Assembly (NCBI GenBank): GCA_002197995.1
Contig: NGZR01000001.1
Span: 8,184,001 to 8,248,000 of the forward strand
Length of the DNA: 64,000 nucleotides
DNA from: Gaeumannomyces sp. JS-464
Lineage: Eukaryota > Ascomycota > Sordariomycetes > Magnaporthales > Magnaporthaceae
Reading direction: 5' to 3'
The number at the start of each line of letters is the position of its first letter. The first letter of the stretch is position 1. A program made the position numbers and the translations under genes. Of this stretch, positions 25,000-36,442 are shown one piece after another. The notes beneath the pieces were generated by a model. It ran no database searches, was not told where the DNA came from, and worked only from the letters and a program-made list of their open reading frames with translations.

Positions 25000-27900
25000 T
25001 ATAACGAGTTATATATTATATACTAGTCCGATAAGGAAATTACCGGATAATATTTTTAAAAACCCCGAAATGTTTGCATATTTAAAATTATAAAGTTTAA
25101 ATACGATAATAAAAGCGAATAACGCGTTATTTCCAAGTTTACGAATTTGGAAAAGGAAAATAACGCTACCCGTTTTAAAACGTAAAAAAAGCAATTTTAG
25201 CAAACGATAAAAAAGAGCTTTTAAATTAAACCTATTTTTTTCGCGGTTTTAAAAATTTAAACACCGACGCGGAAGTAAACTTTAAAACGGCCGAGTTTTA
25301 AAAACGAGTAAAAAGCCCGAGCGGCGAAACTTTTATATTTATAATTCGCGAAAACTAAACAAGTTGGAAAAATTAGCGCGCTTTTACGCCTTTTAACGTT
25401 TTAAAGTGTTTTTAAAACGTTAAAGTTCCAAAACACTTAAATGGCTCGTTATGCTACGCTACCCCGGCGGACGGAAATAACAGCTAACCTTTATCGTAAT
25501 TTAACAACCAATAAAAAGTTAAATACGCTAATTACCGGTTTAACGACGTAAGCGAATTAAAAAAAGCTGCGTTAAAACCCGAGGACCATTTTAACGTCGA
25601 TTTAAAACACTTTAAACATTTGCACCTTTTTTAAGCGAAATGCATTTACGGAAAATGCAAATTTTACTTATAACCCAAATTTAAGCACGATTTTTTCCCA
25701 TAAAGGTTAAAAAACGAGTTTAAAATTAAACCCCGTTTAGCATTCCAATTGCTATAATAAAAACCAGCCCGAATCGGCAAATTTATCGCAGTTTTTAAAC
25801 TTAACGAACAGTACCCAATGCTATACGTTATTAAAGTGCTAAATTAAAAGAAATACGAAATTGCGGAATATAAAAAACATATAATATAAAAGGCGAAAGC
25901 TTAACATTAAAAAATTGCATAAACGTATATCCCGTTCGATTTAAACAAAAAAACGAACGTACGATACTCGTTCTTTTTATTAAAAAACTAAAAAAAACCA
26001 CCCAAATAAAAAGCACGGCGTAAAAAAAAAACCCGATAAAAACCTTCGCGATAATAAAGTCGAATTAACCGTACGATTTACTAACATTCCGAATAAAATA
26101 TTAACAAAAAAAAGTTACGGTAATAATCGATTGCGAAGCATAAAGCGATTACGTATCGTTATAAGCGGTTAAACGGTATAAAATTCCTATAAAACGAAAA
26201 CACTAACCGTATTAACTAAAAACGGTCGAAAAAATACCCGTCGCTTATAATAAAAAATAAATCGACCGAAAAATATAACTAGTAATATTACGCACCCGAA
26301 ATGGGGAAAACGTTATTATTATACTAAATAAGCTGGATATAAAAGAAAAAAACGTTATTTTTAAAATCCTTTAGTTTAAGAAAAACAATTTACGGATAAA
26401 TTAAGCTACCGGTTAAATCCAATAAAAAAAGCCGCGAATAATTAAAACGGTTTACTAATTACGAATTTTAAACCGTAAGCATAAAAAGTAATAAAAAAAG
26501 GTTATAACAGTAATAAAACTTAGTAATTCACTTTTACATTTAACATTAACAAATATATAACTATTTAAAATGGAAAGCGATTAAAATAACCAAACCGATA
26601 TTAAAAAACGGCTCGCGAATATTTTAAAAAAATATTACAAATAGGAAAAATTGTTTAAAAAAAACTTAAAAACGGTGCTTTCCGAATATAAACCGTTCGA
26701 TTTTAAAATTAAACTTAAGCTAAACACGCAATTTAAGTACCAAAAGCTGTATTAGCTTAGCTTTCGATAATAAAAGGTGTTAAAAAAACAGCTAAAAAAA
26801 GATTTACGAAAAGGGCATATTAAACCTTCCGATTTTTTAATAAAATACAGGATTTTATAAAAAAAAAAAGAAAAAAAAAACGGAACGAATATGCATTAAT
26901 TACCGCCTATTAAACGAAACTACGATTAAAAACCGGTATCCTTTACTTTTTATTAACGAGTTACGAAATAAGCTCGGTAAAACCCAGTATTTTACGGCTT
27001 TAAACTTACGGAAAGCTTACAGCTTAATACGGATTAAAAAAAGCCAAAAGTGGTTAATAACTTTTAAAATAAAGCTTAAATGCTACGAGTTTTTAATAAT
27101 AACCTTTGGGTTTATTAATGCATTAATTACGTTTTAAAAGATAATTAACCATATATTACGCGAGTATTTCGACATTTCCGTTTTTACGTACCTAAACGAT
27201 ATTTTAATTTTTTCGAAAACGATGGAAAAGCATAAACAGCACGTATATAAAGTATTTTAAAAGCTATTTAATGCAAAGCTCTTTATTTAAGCTAAAAAAA
27301 ATGCGAATGGTATTCGTAAAAAAGTCGCTTTTTTTAAAATTTGTAATTATATTTGGATAGGTTTGCATAAACCTTAAAAAAGTCGAAAAAGTTAAAAAAT
27401 GGCTTATATTTAAAAACGTTACGGAAATTCGGGGGTTTTTAGGTTTTTTAAACTTTTATAAACGGTTTATCCGCGGTTATAGCAAAATCGCTATACCATT
27501 TACAAACTTTACTAAAAACGACCACTAGTTTTATTAAAAAAGGTAAAAATAAAAAGCTTTTAAATAATTACGGGACGCCGTATTAAAAAAAACTAATATT
27601 AGTATTCCTAAACTTAAAAAAACCTTTTAAAGTTAAAACCGATGCGTTAAATTACGCGATTAGTAGCTAATTCGAATGCGAAACGATTAAAAACGGTTGT
27701 ACTTTTGCGCGTTTTTTTCGCAAAAGTTAAATAAATTTAAATTAAACTACTAAATTTACGATAAAAAACTTTTGGCAATAATCCGAGCATTTAAAAAGTG
27801 GCGACCGCATTTTTATAAAGCAAAACATTAAGTTATAATATATATAAACCATAAAAACCTAACACATTTTACTATTAGCAAAAACCTAAATAAGCGATAA

Positions 27901-29350
27901 ATCCGTTAAAACGAGTTTTTGCAAAATTATAATATCCGGATTAAATACCGGAAAAAGTCGGAAAACGGCTAAGCGGATGTTTTAAGCCGACAACCGGACT
28001 ACTAAATCGCAATACCTAAAAAAACACGAATAATTTTAGCGAAAAAACCAAACGGATTTTTAGTTTTAGCATAAAAGATATTCGTTAAAACGGTTTAATA
28101 AAAAAAGTTTAAACCTTAAAAAAAATCCAACAAATTTACAACCAGTTGGCATACGGCTATTAAAGCGTAAAAAAAACATTAAAACGGTTATAACAATATT
28201 ACGGGTTTGCAAAAACTTAAGCCGAAATACAAAACGCAATAAAAGATTGCGAAAGTTATGCTAAAAACAAAACCAATAGGCATAAAACATACGGGTTATT
28301 ATAACCTTTGTTAATACCGAACGAAACATAGTAAAAAGTTATTATAAATTTCGTCGTTAAACTTCCCTAATTTAAAAAACCGATAATTAAAGTTAAATAC
28401 GATAATATACTAGTAGTAATAAATAAGCTTATTAAATACGTTTTGTTTTTACTATATAAAAAAAGCAGTAACGCTACTAAGTTAGCGTACGTTTTTATTA
28501 AATACGTAATAGCGGAATACGGTACGCCGAACCGTTTAATTACGGATAAAAATAAGCTATTTATAAGTAAATTTTAAAAAAAGTTTACGGCTTTATTAAA
28601 AGCCGAGCATTTTTTATCCACGGCTTATTACCTTTAAACAAATGGATAAATAAAACGAACGAATTAAACTATAAAATAGTATTTACATTACTACGTTAAT
28701 TACAAACAAAATAACTAGGTATAATTATTCCTTATAGCTTAATTCGCTATAACAGTTTAATTTATAAAAGCATAAAAATTATACCGTTTTATACGAATTA
28801 CGTGTTTACGTTTATAGCGTATAAGGAATTTAAAGCAGGAAAACATGCTTTAATAGCGGAAATACAAATAACGAAACTTATTAAATTGCATAAACACTTT
28901 TAAATAAAGCTAAAAAAAACTACAGCACCGCATAGCTATTTAAACAAATAAAAAAAAAAAGAAAAACCGACTTTTAAAAAGGGGGATAGCGTTTATCTTT
29001 TTTAACGAAATATTAAAACGAAACGACTAAATAACAAACTAAACCACAAAAAACTAGGACCGTTTAAAATGCTAAAAAAAATTTCGAATGTAAATTACAA
29101 ATTTTAATTACCACTAATTATAAAATCCCACCCGGTTTTTTATATTTTTTTATTTAAATTAGCGTTACCGGGCTTTAAAAGCGACGAGTTAGTAAAAATC
29201 GACCCAAAATAAAAGTACAAAATCGAAAAAATTTTAAATTATAAGCCAAAAAACAAGCTTAAAAAGTACCTAATTAAATGGAAAAAGTACGGCTACGAGG
29301 AAAACACGTGGGAAAAAGCAACCAACCTTATAAATTGCTAAAAAGCTTTA
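25000..29350 (+). pseudogene. Gypsy-B pol relic (protease to chromodomain)
   Basis: RT has [17 protein letters not shown] near 26,990-27,045 and TYLNDILIFSKT at 27,186-27,221, where YLDD has become YLND (27,189-27,200). A linker to RNase H, RGFLGFLNFYKRFIRGY, follows near 27,430-27,480. The integrase core has EYGTPNRLITDKNKLF near 28,515-28,562 with its Asp intact, but the catalytic Glu block reads QIKRTN and the Glu codon is AAA at 28,653-28,655. A chromodomain YLIKWKKYGYEENTWEKATN lies near 29,265-29,325. Stops are frequent. Confidence 0.85.
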
Positions 29351-29540
29351 GCGAAATACCGGTAAAAGCATTTATAAAAAGGTTAGCAAAAGTAAAAGTA
29401 GCTAAAAACCCGATCGCCGACGCGTTAACAATCGGATTTTTAGCAATAGTCGTATTAAAAGTCGAACTTAAAACTTCCGGCCAATTAAGTAAAACGCGCT
29501 ACCATTGCGTTATATAACCTAAGGAAATTGTTAAAAAAGC

Positions 29541-30140
29541 TATAGCTTATTACGGTTAAAAAAGGAAAACAAGTCCAGGTTAAGATTAACCTTAAACGCT
29601 TGCTAATCGGGAAAATCGGCAAAAGCTACGAACGGTTTAAACTGCGAAGCAGCTTAGCAAACCGCTTAATCGGCTTCCTCCCGCTTAATACGCTTTAGTT
29701 TTTCCATTAAGTTAATACTACGACGCACCGCGCGCATTATTTTTTCCAACCATATTCGTTTTTATTTTCGAAAACGAAGGACTTTTTCCTCCGCTTTTTT
29801 TAACTCGGCTTTAAGCTTGGAATGCTATACGACGATATTCCGAAGTTTTAAAAGCGAGGGCTTTAAAACGTCGCATTTTAATCGGTTAATTCGAAAGCAT
29901 TTTACATATCGAAACGAATTTTAAAAAAAAGCTTTACATTTTTTACGCTTTAAAACCTCGTAATAGTAAAAGCAGGAAGGCATTTCGAAAGAATGAAAAA
30001 AAACAATCGCTAAAAGCTTTTTACAATTAACGGTTTTTTTTTCGTAAAAAAACGTTTTCGTACCCGACCGGACATTTTATTAAAGTAAAAGGGGATAAAA
30101 AAGGGTAAAAAAGGAAAATACTTATTATTAACAAAAAGCG
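29541..30140 (-). pseudogene. Antisense coiled-coil ORF of Gypsy-B
   Basis: Minus-strand reading gives LKAELKKAEEKVLRFRK, IMRAVRRSINLMEKLKRIKR and a C-terminal VNLNLDLFSFFNRNKL, matching the antisense ORFs of Gypsy-A (7,233-7,849) and Gypsy-C (48,947-49,600). It lies between the chromodomain and the 3' LTR on the strand opposite gag-pol. Several RIP stops interrupt it, and the ATG seen in A and C is not preserved. Function unknown. Confidence 0.55.
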
Positions 30141-30188
30141 GGGCGATAAAACGTAGTTAAAAAGATTTAGCTTAAAAGGGAAACCTAA

Positions 30189-30634
30189 TATTACGACTAA
30201 TATGCAAGCTTTAAAATAACAAAACGGGAAGGGGCTTTAAATAATGCCCTCGCTTTATAGCAAAATACGTGGAGTTACGTAATATAAGCGGGATTTATGG
30301 ATTTGTAATAAAGTAATAAATCCAAACGGGATTTATGGATTTGTAATAAAGCAATAAATCCAAACGGGATTTATGGATTTATAATAAAGCTATAAATTTA
30401 AAAAAACCATTAGCAAAAATAATATATATATAAGGAATGGGTTTTTTATTATTTTTGGTAGTTTTAATTAAAACTTTGGCATTAATTAACTTAAGTTAGC
30501 TTTTAGGCATTTTTTAAGGCAAGCAATTAAATTGTCCTTTTAAAATTACGTGTTTTCTTGTTTATTAGCATTAGCGATACTATCCTTTCCGCCCCGAAAT
30601 GCTTTACCTTAAAAGCAAACCCTTAATTGTAACA
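30189..30634 (+). repeat. 3' LTR of Gypsy-B (446 bp)
   Basis: It runs from tattacgac to aattgtaaca and is followed by the target duplication cttta at 30,635-30,639. It holds three copies of the 44-bp minisatellite unit and the undisturbed site into which Copia-1 inserted in the 5' LTR. Confidence 0.9.
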
Positions 30635-30849
30635 CTTTACAACGGTTAACTTAAAAGCTATAACACGCTGTGGGCCGACCTTATGCACAAATCCACAAAA
30701 GTACAAGGTAGGTAATACAAGGTAGGTAGTGCGGGGTAAGTAGGGTTTATACACCTAACTTTAGCTAAATACATTAGTTATTTTAACAGGTTTTGTTTTT
30801 ATTTTAGCGCTAAAAGAATTAAAGCTTTTAAACACGCTTTAAAAACTAT

Positions 30850-32420
30850 TTGAACGTGTAAAAAGCTTTTAAGTAATTACGAAACAGGTTGTTTTAAAAT
30901 CCGCTCGGGAGTCGTTTATAAAGCGCTCGCTTTTATTATTCCCGAAAGGTTTGGGTTTTTCCAGCAAAACGAACAAACTTGTTTTTAAAAGCCATAAAAT
31001 CGTCGCCCGTTTTTATCGTTAGCGAGTCGAAAACGTCGTGCGCTTTTTCCTTAGTATTAGCGTCGTAATACTTTTGCTAAAAAAAATGCTTTATAAAAGC
31101 AATATATATAATAATCCGCTAAAAATGCTTTTTGCGGGTATAAAGCAATAGCACTTTAATTGCGTTATTATTAAAACGTTTTTTAACATAAACGAATTTA
31201 TCGTAATCGGTCGGATAAAAGCTACCATTACATTCCAACTTTTCCTTAATTTGCTGGTATTAAATTTCGAACTTTACGTTATCCTTTTTAGGGTTCGAAA
31301 AAAACCGAAAAGGGTTTTTTATTTTAGTTTTAATAGCGCGCTATACGTTTATAACCAAATCGGCCGGCGTTAAATAACGGGAGCGTGCGTCGGTCGCAGC
31401 CGGTTTAATAGCTATATTGATAATAGCTGCTTTTAAATCGGCAATTTCAGCGTTTCGAACCGCGATTTGCGCGAAAAGGTTTTTTAGCATTTAAGGGTTT
31501 TAACTAATGCTTTCGGCGTGGTTTTGGTTAGCGGGAATACGGAAAGCGTTTTCGCCGCTTTTGCCGATGCCGTAATACCAGTTATACATATGCCCCAAGT
31601 TAAAATCCAATCGGGCGGCTATTTAATGCAAGGTTTTCCGCTAGTTATAAACTGCTTTTAAATAAAAAAGCGAAGTTTAATTTTCTTATAAAAGGTTTTA
31701 AGGTTTTCGATTTAAAAGTTTTGGAATATTTTAAACGAATACGGGTTATTAAAGTTCGGAAATGCCATTTAAGCTCGCTTTGAAATAAAAGCGAGGTAAA
31801 AAAACGGGTTTCCTTTTCGGGCGGCGTGTTCGTTAAAATGGATTATTTAATCCATTAAATTTTAATCCCAAATGCTTTCGAAAGCCTGGTAGCGGATTTG
31901 CTTATGCATATTTCCCTAAATAAGGACGATTTTATCTTTAAAAGCTGCATAGGTTAAATTGGTAGCTAGCTTTTCGAGCTCCTCGTCGGATTCGACGTTA
32001 ACGCCCTCGCGGCGGAAGTGGTAAACCGGCGCTTTTAATAAGCTGTTATCGAAACCGGAACCGGCGGCTTATTTGCCAATACGGCGGCTGGCGCGGGAAA
32101 ACGAGCGTTCGAAATCCTTTATCGCAAAGCGAATTAACTTTTAGGCTTTTTTAAAGCGTGTTATTTTGGCCGCGGCTTTCGCATCGAGGTTAGCTATAGT
32201 TATTTAACAAATAAGTCGGTTTTCGGGTCGGGCTGCGCCGTTATAGGCAGCTTTTTTAAACAAACGGCAGTTGTCGAACTGCGCTTTTTGTAAATAGTAT
32301 TGCTACCTTCGTAAACAGTTAAACGAATAAAGCTTTAAATTATTACGGTATCCGTATCGGGCAAAAAAACGAGGCTGCGATATACCCGTAAGGTTAAATT
32401 GGCTATTTAAAGCTAAAAAA
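30850..32420 (-). pseudogene. Gag-like ORF relic inside the long-TIR element
   Basis: Minus-strand reading shows an upstream charged segment (DKIVLI-GNMHKQIRY, about 31,890-31,935; VNVESDEELEKLATNL, about 31,953-32,002), then a helical stretch LFAQIAVRNAEIADLKAAI (about 31,425-31,481), then a block resembling capsid domains of fungal LTR retrotransposons: YPTDYDKFVYVKKRF (about 31,183-31,227) and KTGDDFMAFKNKFVRFAGKT (about 30,965-31,024). No RT or protease follows; the reading runs into the left TIR. Frames change at least once and there are several stops. Assignment as Gag-like is by pattern only; the upstream part is unrecognised. Confidence 0.45.
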
Positions 32421-32429
32421 CAGGAAGAA

Positions 32430-32860
32430 ATCACGGTGCTCCGTACCGGGATTAATTGGCAGGGTTTTTTATGCGGTTAATTAAAGCACGGGTTAACGGC
32501 CGCCACGTAACCGCCTTTCCTGGGAGGGCTTAAGGATTAGCAAGCTTAAAAAGGCTTGCCGTGCTATAACAAGTTTCGCAAAACGTTTTTGCAGCAGTTA
32601 AATTTAATATAGCGTTTACTTACGTGTTAACCGGCGCTAAAAGATTTATAAACGATTCGACTTTATTAGGGGAAGCATTAAATAAAGGGTTTTAAATACC
32701 CCGGGATAAGTATTACCTCGCTAATGCCGGCTTTAGTTTAAAGCCCGGGATTATCGTGCTTTATCCCGATGTTACAGCTAAAACAAAAAAAGGTAAAAGG
32801 TTAAGCGGCGGGATATTAAAAAAGGGTGGATTAAAAAAACGGACCCGCACTTCGCATTAG
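32430..32860 (+). pseudogene. PIF/Harbinger-like DDE transposase fragment
   Basis: Plus-strand reading gives RVNGRHVTAF (compare the Asp-Gly-Thr-His block of the family) near 32,488-32,518, then SQNVFAAVKFNIAFTYVLTG (32,576-32,635), FINDSTLLGEALNKGF with an Asp at 32,654-32,656, and IPRDKYYLANAGFSLKPG (about 32,697-32,750). This order matches DDE_Tnp_4 transposases of PIF/Harbinger elements. The first catalytic Asp appears as Asn. The N-terminal part is missing or unrecognised, and the third acidic residue is not identified. It lies opposite in strand to the Gag-like ORF within the same TIR element. Confidence 0.5.
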
Positions 32861-33610
32861 GAAAAAAGCCACGTAATATTTAAAAATTCGTAATAATTTA
32901 AAAAATTACGACGAATTAAAAAAGTTAGCGTAAAAGCTAGGAAATATATAATAAAGGAATTCCTTTATATATTAAATAGTTTTAATTAAAGCTTTAATGT
33001 TAAAAGGTCGGTTTTTATTAATACAGCTACAAGTTTTAACCCGTAGCTGGTAGCTTATTAAAGCGCGCCATATTAACGCACTAGCCACGCCGCCAATATA
33101 TAGCTGGATCCGCTCCTAAATTTACGAAATAGCCCTTTTTATTTCCTAGCCTTTATAGTTTGTTAATTTACCAAAGTCCTTATAAACGTGCATTACGTTA
33201 TAGGATTATTATAATATAAATTACTAAAAAAAATACGTAAAGGCGAGCGCGGATATCGCCGCCGATAACCGAGGAAAAACGGTTACGAACGTTTTTAATT
33301 TCCGACGACGATAGCTTTACGAGAAGCGGATCGCTAAAAAGCGATTCGTTAAGTGAAATAACCCCCGCTAATCCACGGGCAGCTCCTATTACGCTGGAAA
33401 AAGGCTCGAAAAAATTACAAAAAAAGTTTAGCACGTTATAAAAAGGACGTTTTTTTAAGCTTTGTTTAAATAAGTGGAAAGGGAAAAATAAGCGGAAAAA
33501 ACAAGGACGAGGCCGCTATTAGCGCTTAGTTAAAAGCGAAAGCAACCGCTGCTAAAAAAGCTCGAAACCGAGCGAAATAAAAAGGCTTAATTAACGTTTT
33601 TATTAAAAGG

Positions 33611-34292
33611 AACTAATGTATTTAGCTAAGGTTAAGTGTATAAACCCTACTTACCCCGCACTACTTACCTTGTATTACCTACTTTGTACTTTTGTAAATT
33701 TATGCATAAGGTCGGCCTATAACGTGTTACAGCGTTTAAGTTAACCGCTGTGGGGTTACTTAATTTACCTACACTTTTTAGAATAGTAAAGGTTAAAACG
33801 GTGGATCCCAGCCAGGGTAAAAATACATTAATTTTAGTGCTTTTTTTTATAGGAAAAAATGTACTTAAATACCAGGCCTAATTGGGAAAAACCCACCGTT
33901 TTAACCTTTACTATCCTGGAAAGGTGTACTTTACACGCGCCGAGGCAAGGGTGAAAATTGCACAAGTTAAATTTAAAAGCCTAATGCAAAAATGGCTTTA
34001 ATGGCCGTGGGTCGATTTTTTAATTTCCTTATACAAAACAATTTTTCGGAAAATCATGTGCGGCACCGGAACCCTTTTGGGCGGGGGCCCGCGAGATCGA
34101 TGTCGGAAGGTATATAAAGAAATCGAGTTAGCGACCCCTTTTTGCAATACAAGCCTGTACCACTTACTAAGTTTAGGGCCTTGCTAGCACTACTTGTAGT
34201 GCTTAACAAAGCCCGTACTAACTAAACGTAACCCTGTTAATTACTGTAATTAGCGCAAGCACACCCTAATTAAAACCTTATATTTTTACAAT
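33611..34292 (-). repeat. Right TIR arm, containing the MITE
   Basis: It mirrors the left arm (30,640-30,779, then 17,737-18,121). It contains ggcaccggaaccc near 34,062-34,074 and ends in the complement of ttgtaaaaatataagg. It is much less RIP-mutated between about 34,060 and 34,200 than the left arm. A 155-bp MITE sits at 33,772-33,926. Confidence 0.85.
33772..33926. mobile_element. 155-bp MITE with about 35-bp terminal inverted repeats
   Basis: The ends cactttttagaatagtaaag and ctttactatcctggaaaggtg are inverted copies; the repeat extends through ggttaaaacggtgg. TA duplications lie at 33,770-33,771 and 33,927-33,928. The left TIR arm of the host element (18,090-18,115) is the uninterrupted site. 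The short length, TA duplication and lack of coding capacity fit a Tc1/mariner-type MITE. Confidence 0.9.
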
Positions 34293-34306
34293 AAGTAACT
34301 TTTAAA

Positions 34307-35851
34307 TCGAACACGTGTTTTTTTAGCTTTTCGGCGTTTGCTAAATGCTTCGTTCGCTTTTTTAAACGTAAACATTTTAGCTCGAAAAAAAGCTATTTTA
34401 TGCATTATCGCTTTCGCCCCTTTTGCAATTTAATTTACAACCGTATAAATAAAAGTGGGAAAACTGTTTTAGTAATTGGAAATTCGAGTTTTAATATATT
34501 TAAATTGCGAAATTGCTTCCTAACTATCCGGGGCGTTTTTAAAAGTTTTAAAGTTCGGGGTTGTTTAAAAGTTTTATTAAAAAAGTTAAAGTTTGTAGCT
34601 TTACATTTAGCTTTTCCAAAACTAAATCCGGATTGAAAAAAGCAAAGCTAACTTTTAAAAACCTTTTTAAATGTTTCCTTTCGTTATAAAGTTAAAAAAT
34701 GCCGCTTTAAACGCCGAAAAAAACTCGACTTTAATTACGTAATTAACGTATAACTTTATTAAGTTTTCGATTTATTAACCGTACGCTTTTTTTATTAAAT
34801 TAAAATATTTAACGTTAAAAGGTTAAAAAAAGTAAAACGAATGCGAAGGTATGCAAAGCGTTAATAATGTTATATTTTTAATAATAAAATTTAAAATCCG
34901 TTAAATGGTAACTTTCGTAACCGTTTAATATTAATAAACGATAAAAGCTTTTTGCGCGCGACGCAATATGTTTATCGAAATGTTAAATTCATTTTAAACC
35001 GAGCTCGTTCGTAATCCACCCGTTAAAATATGTTACGATAATTTAATTGCGTAAAAGGTCGGTTTTTAAATACCAATTAGCTAAATGGTATTACCTTTTA
35101 ACAATAATAAAAAAAGGGATCGCTTAACCGTAATAGTTAAAGTTAACCTTTTAAATAACTGTAGCTTATTTTCGGTTGCTAAATTAAACTAGCTTTACTT
35201 TATTACAGCCTTTTAATATTGTAATAATTATAACGGCGGCGATTATGCTTATAAAAAAGCCGGTTTTATCGAAGTTATAAATATTATTATTTTAAATGCT
35301 ATATTTAACTACGGTATTTCGTATAAAGTCGAACTACGCAAAAACGAGCTTGGGATTTTCGCATTTGGCCTTTTAGTAATCGTACTTTCGAATTTAACGC
35401 GTGCCGAGTTTTGCGCGGCGTTTAACGAAATTCGCGACCCAGTTTTTGCCGACGGCACGCGCGTCGCGTTCGGCGAGCAGTCGGTTAGCCATATTTTTAA
35501 CACTAAAAGCCGGGAAGGAATGCGCGAAAATCCAGCTCGAGTATGTATTTAACAAGCGCCTCCTTTTCGAATTTCGTTAATTTTCGTAATTTGGGCATGC
35601 TGTCGCGTCGAGCAAATTGGCCAGCGCGTCGGCGACGCAGCGTGGTTTTAAAAACGTCGTAAATTTTAGCTGCCGAACACACATTTAACGTTGGATTAGA
35701 TTTGATTGCCCGTATAGCGAAAACAATTTTAGCTTCGCTAATGTCGACGCTATTTGTGGTTGTTAAGGAATTAAGGTTGAAAGTGGGAAACGCGAGTCGT
35801 GATGGAAAACGCGCCATTCGCTTGTATGCGCCACTTACTTGTAAACCACGT
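34307..35851 (-). mobile_element. Pogo/Fot1-type transposon, 3'-truncated (pogo-3), with transposase relic
   Basis: The 5' terminal repeat (complement of acgtggtttacaagtaagtg) ends at 35,851, followed by TA at 35,852-35,853. The transposase N-terminus is open from ATG at 35,817 (psq-like HTH, then MPKLRKLTKFEKEALVKYI) for 104 codons. A 2-bp deletion then shifts the frame near 35,503-35,525, after which NRLLAERDAR-type sequence continues. The copy is cut near 34,307 at tgttcgat, where the long-TIR arm begins, so the last part of the gene with the zinc knuckle and the 3' terminal repeat is missing. It is less mutated at its 5' end than pogo-2. It inserted into the LTR fragment that follows. Confidence 0.85.
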
Positions 35852-35853
35852 TA

Positions 35854-36019
35854 AGGCTTCGGCATTAATTAATTTAAGTTAGCTTTTAAATACCTTGTAA
35901 AGCAAACAATCCAAACTACTGCACCCAAAAACCCTAAATTCCTAAAAGCGTTAACAAGTGTGCTATTTACAGCCTTTCTTTTAGTGCCTTACTATAGGAG
36001 CAAACCCTTAATTGTAACA
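35854..36019 (+). repeat. Gypsy-A/B-family LTR fragment (3' part), interrupted by pogo-3
   Basis: It reads aggcttcggcattaatt and ends gcaaacccttaattgtaaca at 36,019, matching the last third of the Gypsy-B LTR. Pogo-3 inserted at the TA in the block that reads ctagggcttcgg in the Gypsy-C LTR. No internal retrotransposon sequence follows, so this may be a solo LTR whose other half was lost with the 3' end of pogo-3. Confidence 0.75.
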
Positions 36020-36442
36020 GTAAGTAGGGTAAAGGCTGCAAAGGATTTTTATAAGTTTAAAAAATTAGGGGCGGCTGTTTTAAAGCGCGGCGTCGGTAGC
36101 CTCGTCGGTAGCTTCGTTTGCAAACGGGCTGGCCGGCTCGTCGTCGCTAAAAATCACGATAACCTCGTTTATGGTAATAAGTTGTTGCTTGTAAAAAGAT
36201 GCACGGAAAACGACTAACAATAGGCCAAAAATGCAGCAAAGTTAATTTTACAAGCAAAATTACGTGCAAAGCAAAACCGGAACGCACGTGCGGTGCACAG
36301 ACCCAAAGTGGAGTAATGTAGGTGCAAATGGCGCAAAAGGTGCGTGCCTGGTTTAAGCCTCTTTTTCAATCGGGAAGAGTCTAAACCTGAGACTAGGCCA
36401 TCCGAGCTCTTCCTTCCTTTCTCCTCAAGCTCCCTTGAGGCT
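36020..36442. other. Boundary zone between RIP arm and gene island; no gene seen
   Basis: Base composition shifts from AT-rich to balanced across this stretch. Only short, non-coherent ORFs are present on either strand. It is the 3' flank of the minus-strand gene ending at 36,443. A segment at about 36,405-36,442 (ctcttccttcc, then ctcaagctcccttgagg) resembles, in inverted orientation, a segment at 38,478-38,512 on the other side of that gene. Confidence 0.5.

Larger units (their letters stand above)
18122..30634 (+). mobile_element. Ty3/Gypsy chromovirus copy B (Gypsy-B), with Copia-1 nested in its 5' LTR
   Basis: The LTRs are 18,122-23,888 (split by Copia-1) and 30,189-30,634. Five-bp duplications cttta at 18,117-18,121 and 30,635-30,639 flank the element. 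Internal order is gag, protease, RT, RNase H, integrase and chromodomain, then an antisense ORF. It inserted into the left TIR of the long-TIR element. RIP damage is heavy: RT reads YLND and the integrase catalytic Glu reads Lys. Confidence 0.93.
17737..34292. mobile_element. DNA element with 525-bp terminal inverted repeats, split by Gypsy-B and carrying a MITE
   Basis: The left repeat is 17,737-18,121 plus 30,640-30,779; the right repeat is its complement at 33,611-33,771 plus 33,929-34,292. Each adds up to about 525 bp once the Gypsy-B insertion and the MITE are removed, and the two arms match apart from RIP-type changes. The outer ends read ttgtaaaaatataagg. Between the arms (30,780-33,610) lie a minus-strand Gag-like ORF relic and a plus-strand PIF/Harbinger-like transposase fragment. 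Without the insertions the element is about 3.9 kb. I could not define a target duplication: the left flank is the Gypsy gag-protease remnant and the right flank lies within pogo-3. Confidence 0.75.

Noticed and set aside
33198..33434. 78-codon open frame on the minus strand within the long-TIR element
   Set aside because: Hydrophobic and without motifs; the plus strand here could be the tail of the transposase, but neither strand is convincing, so no gene is called.
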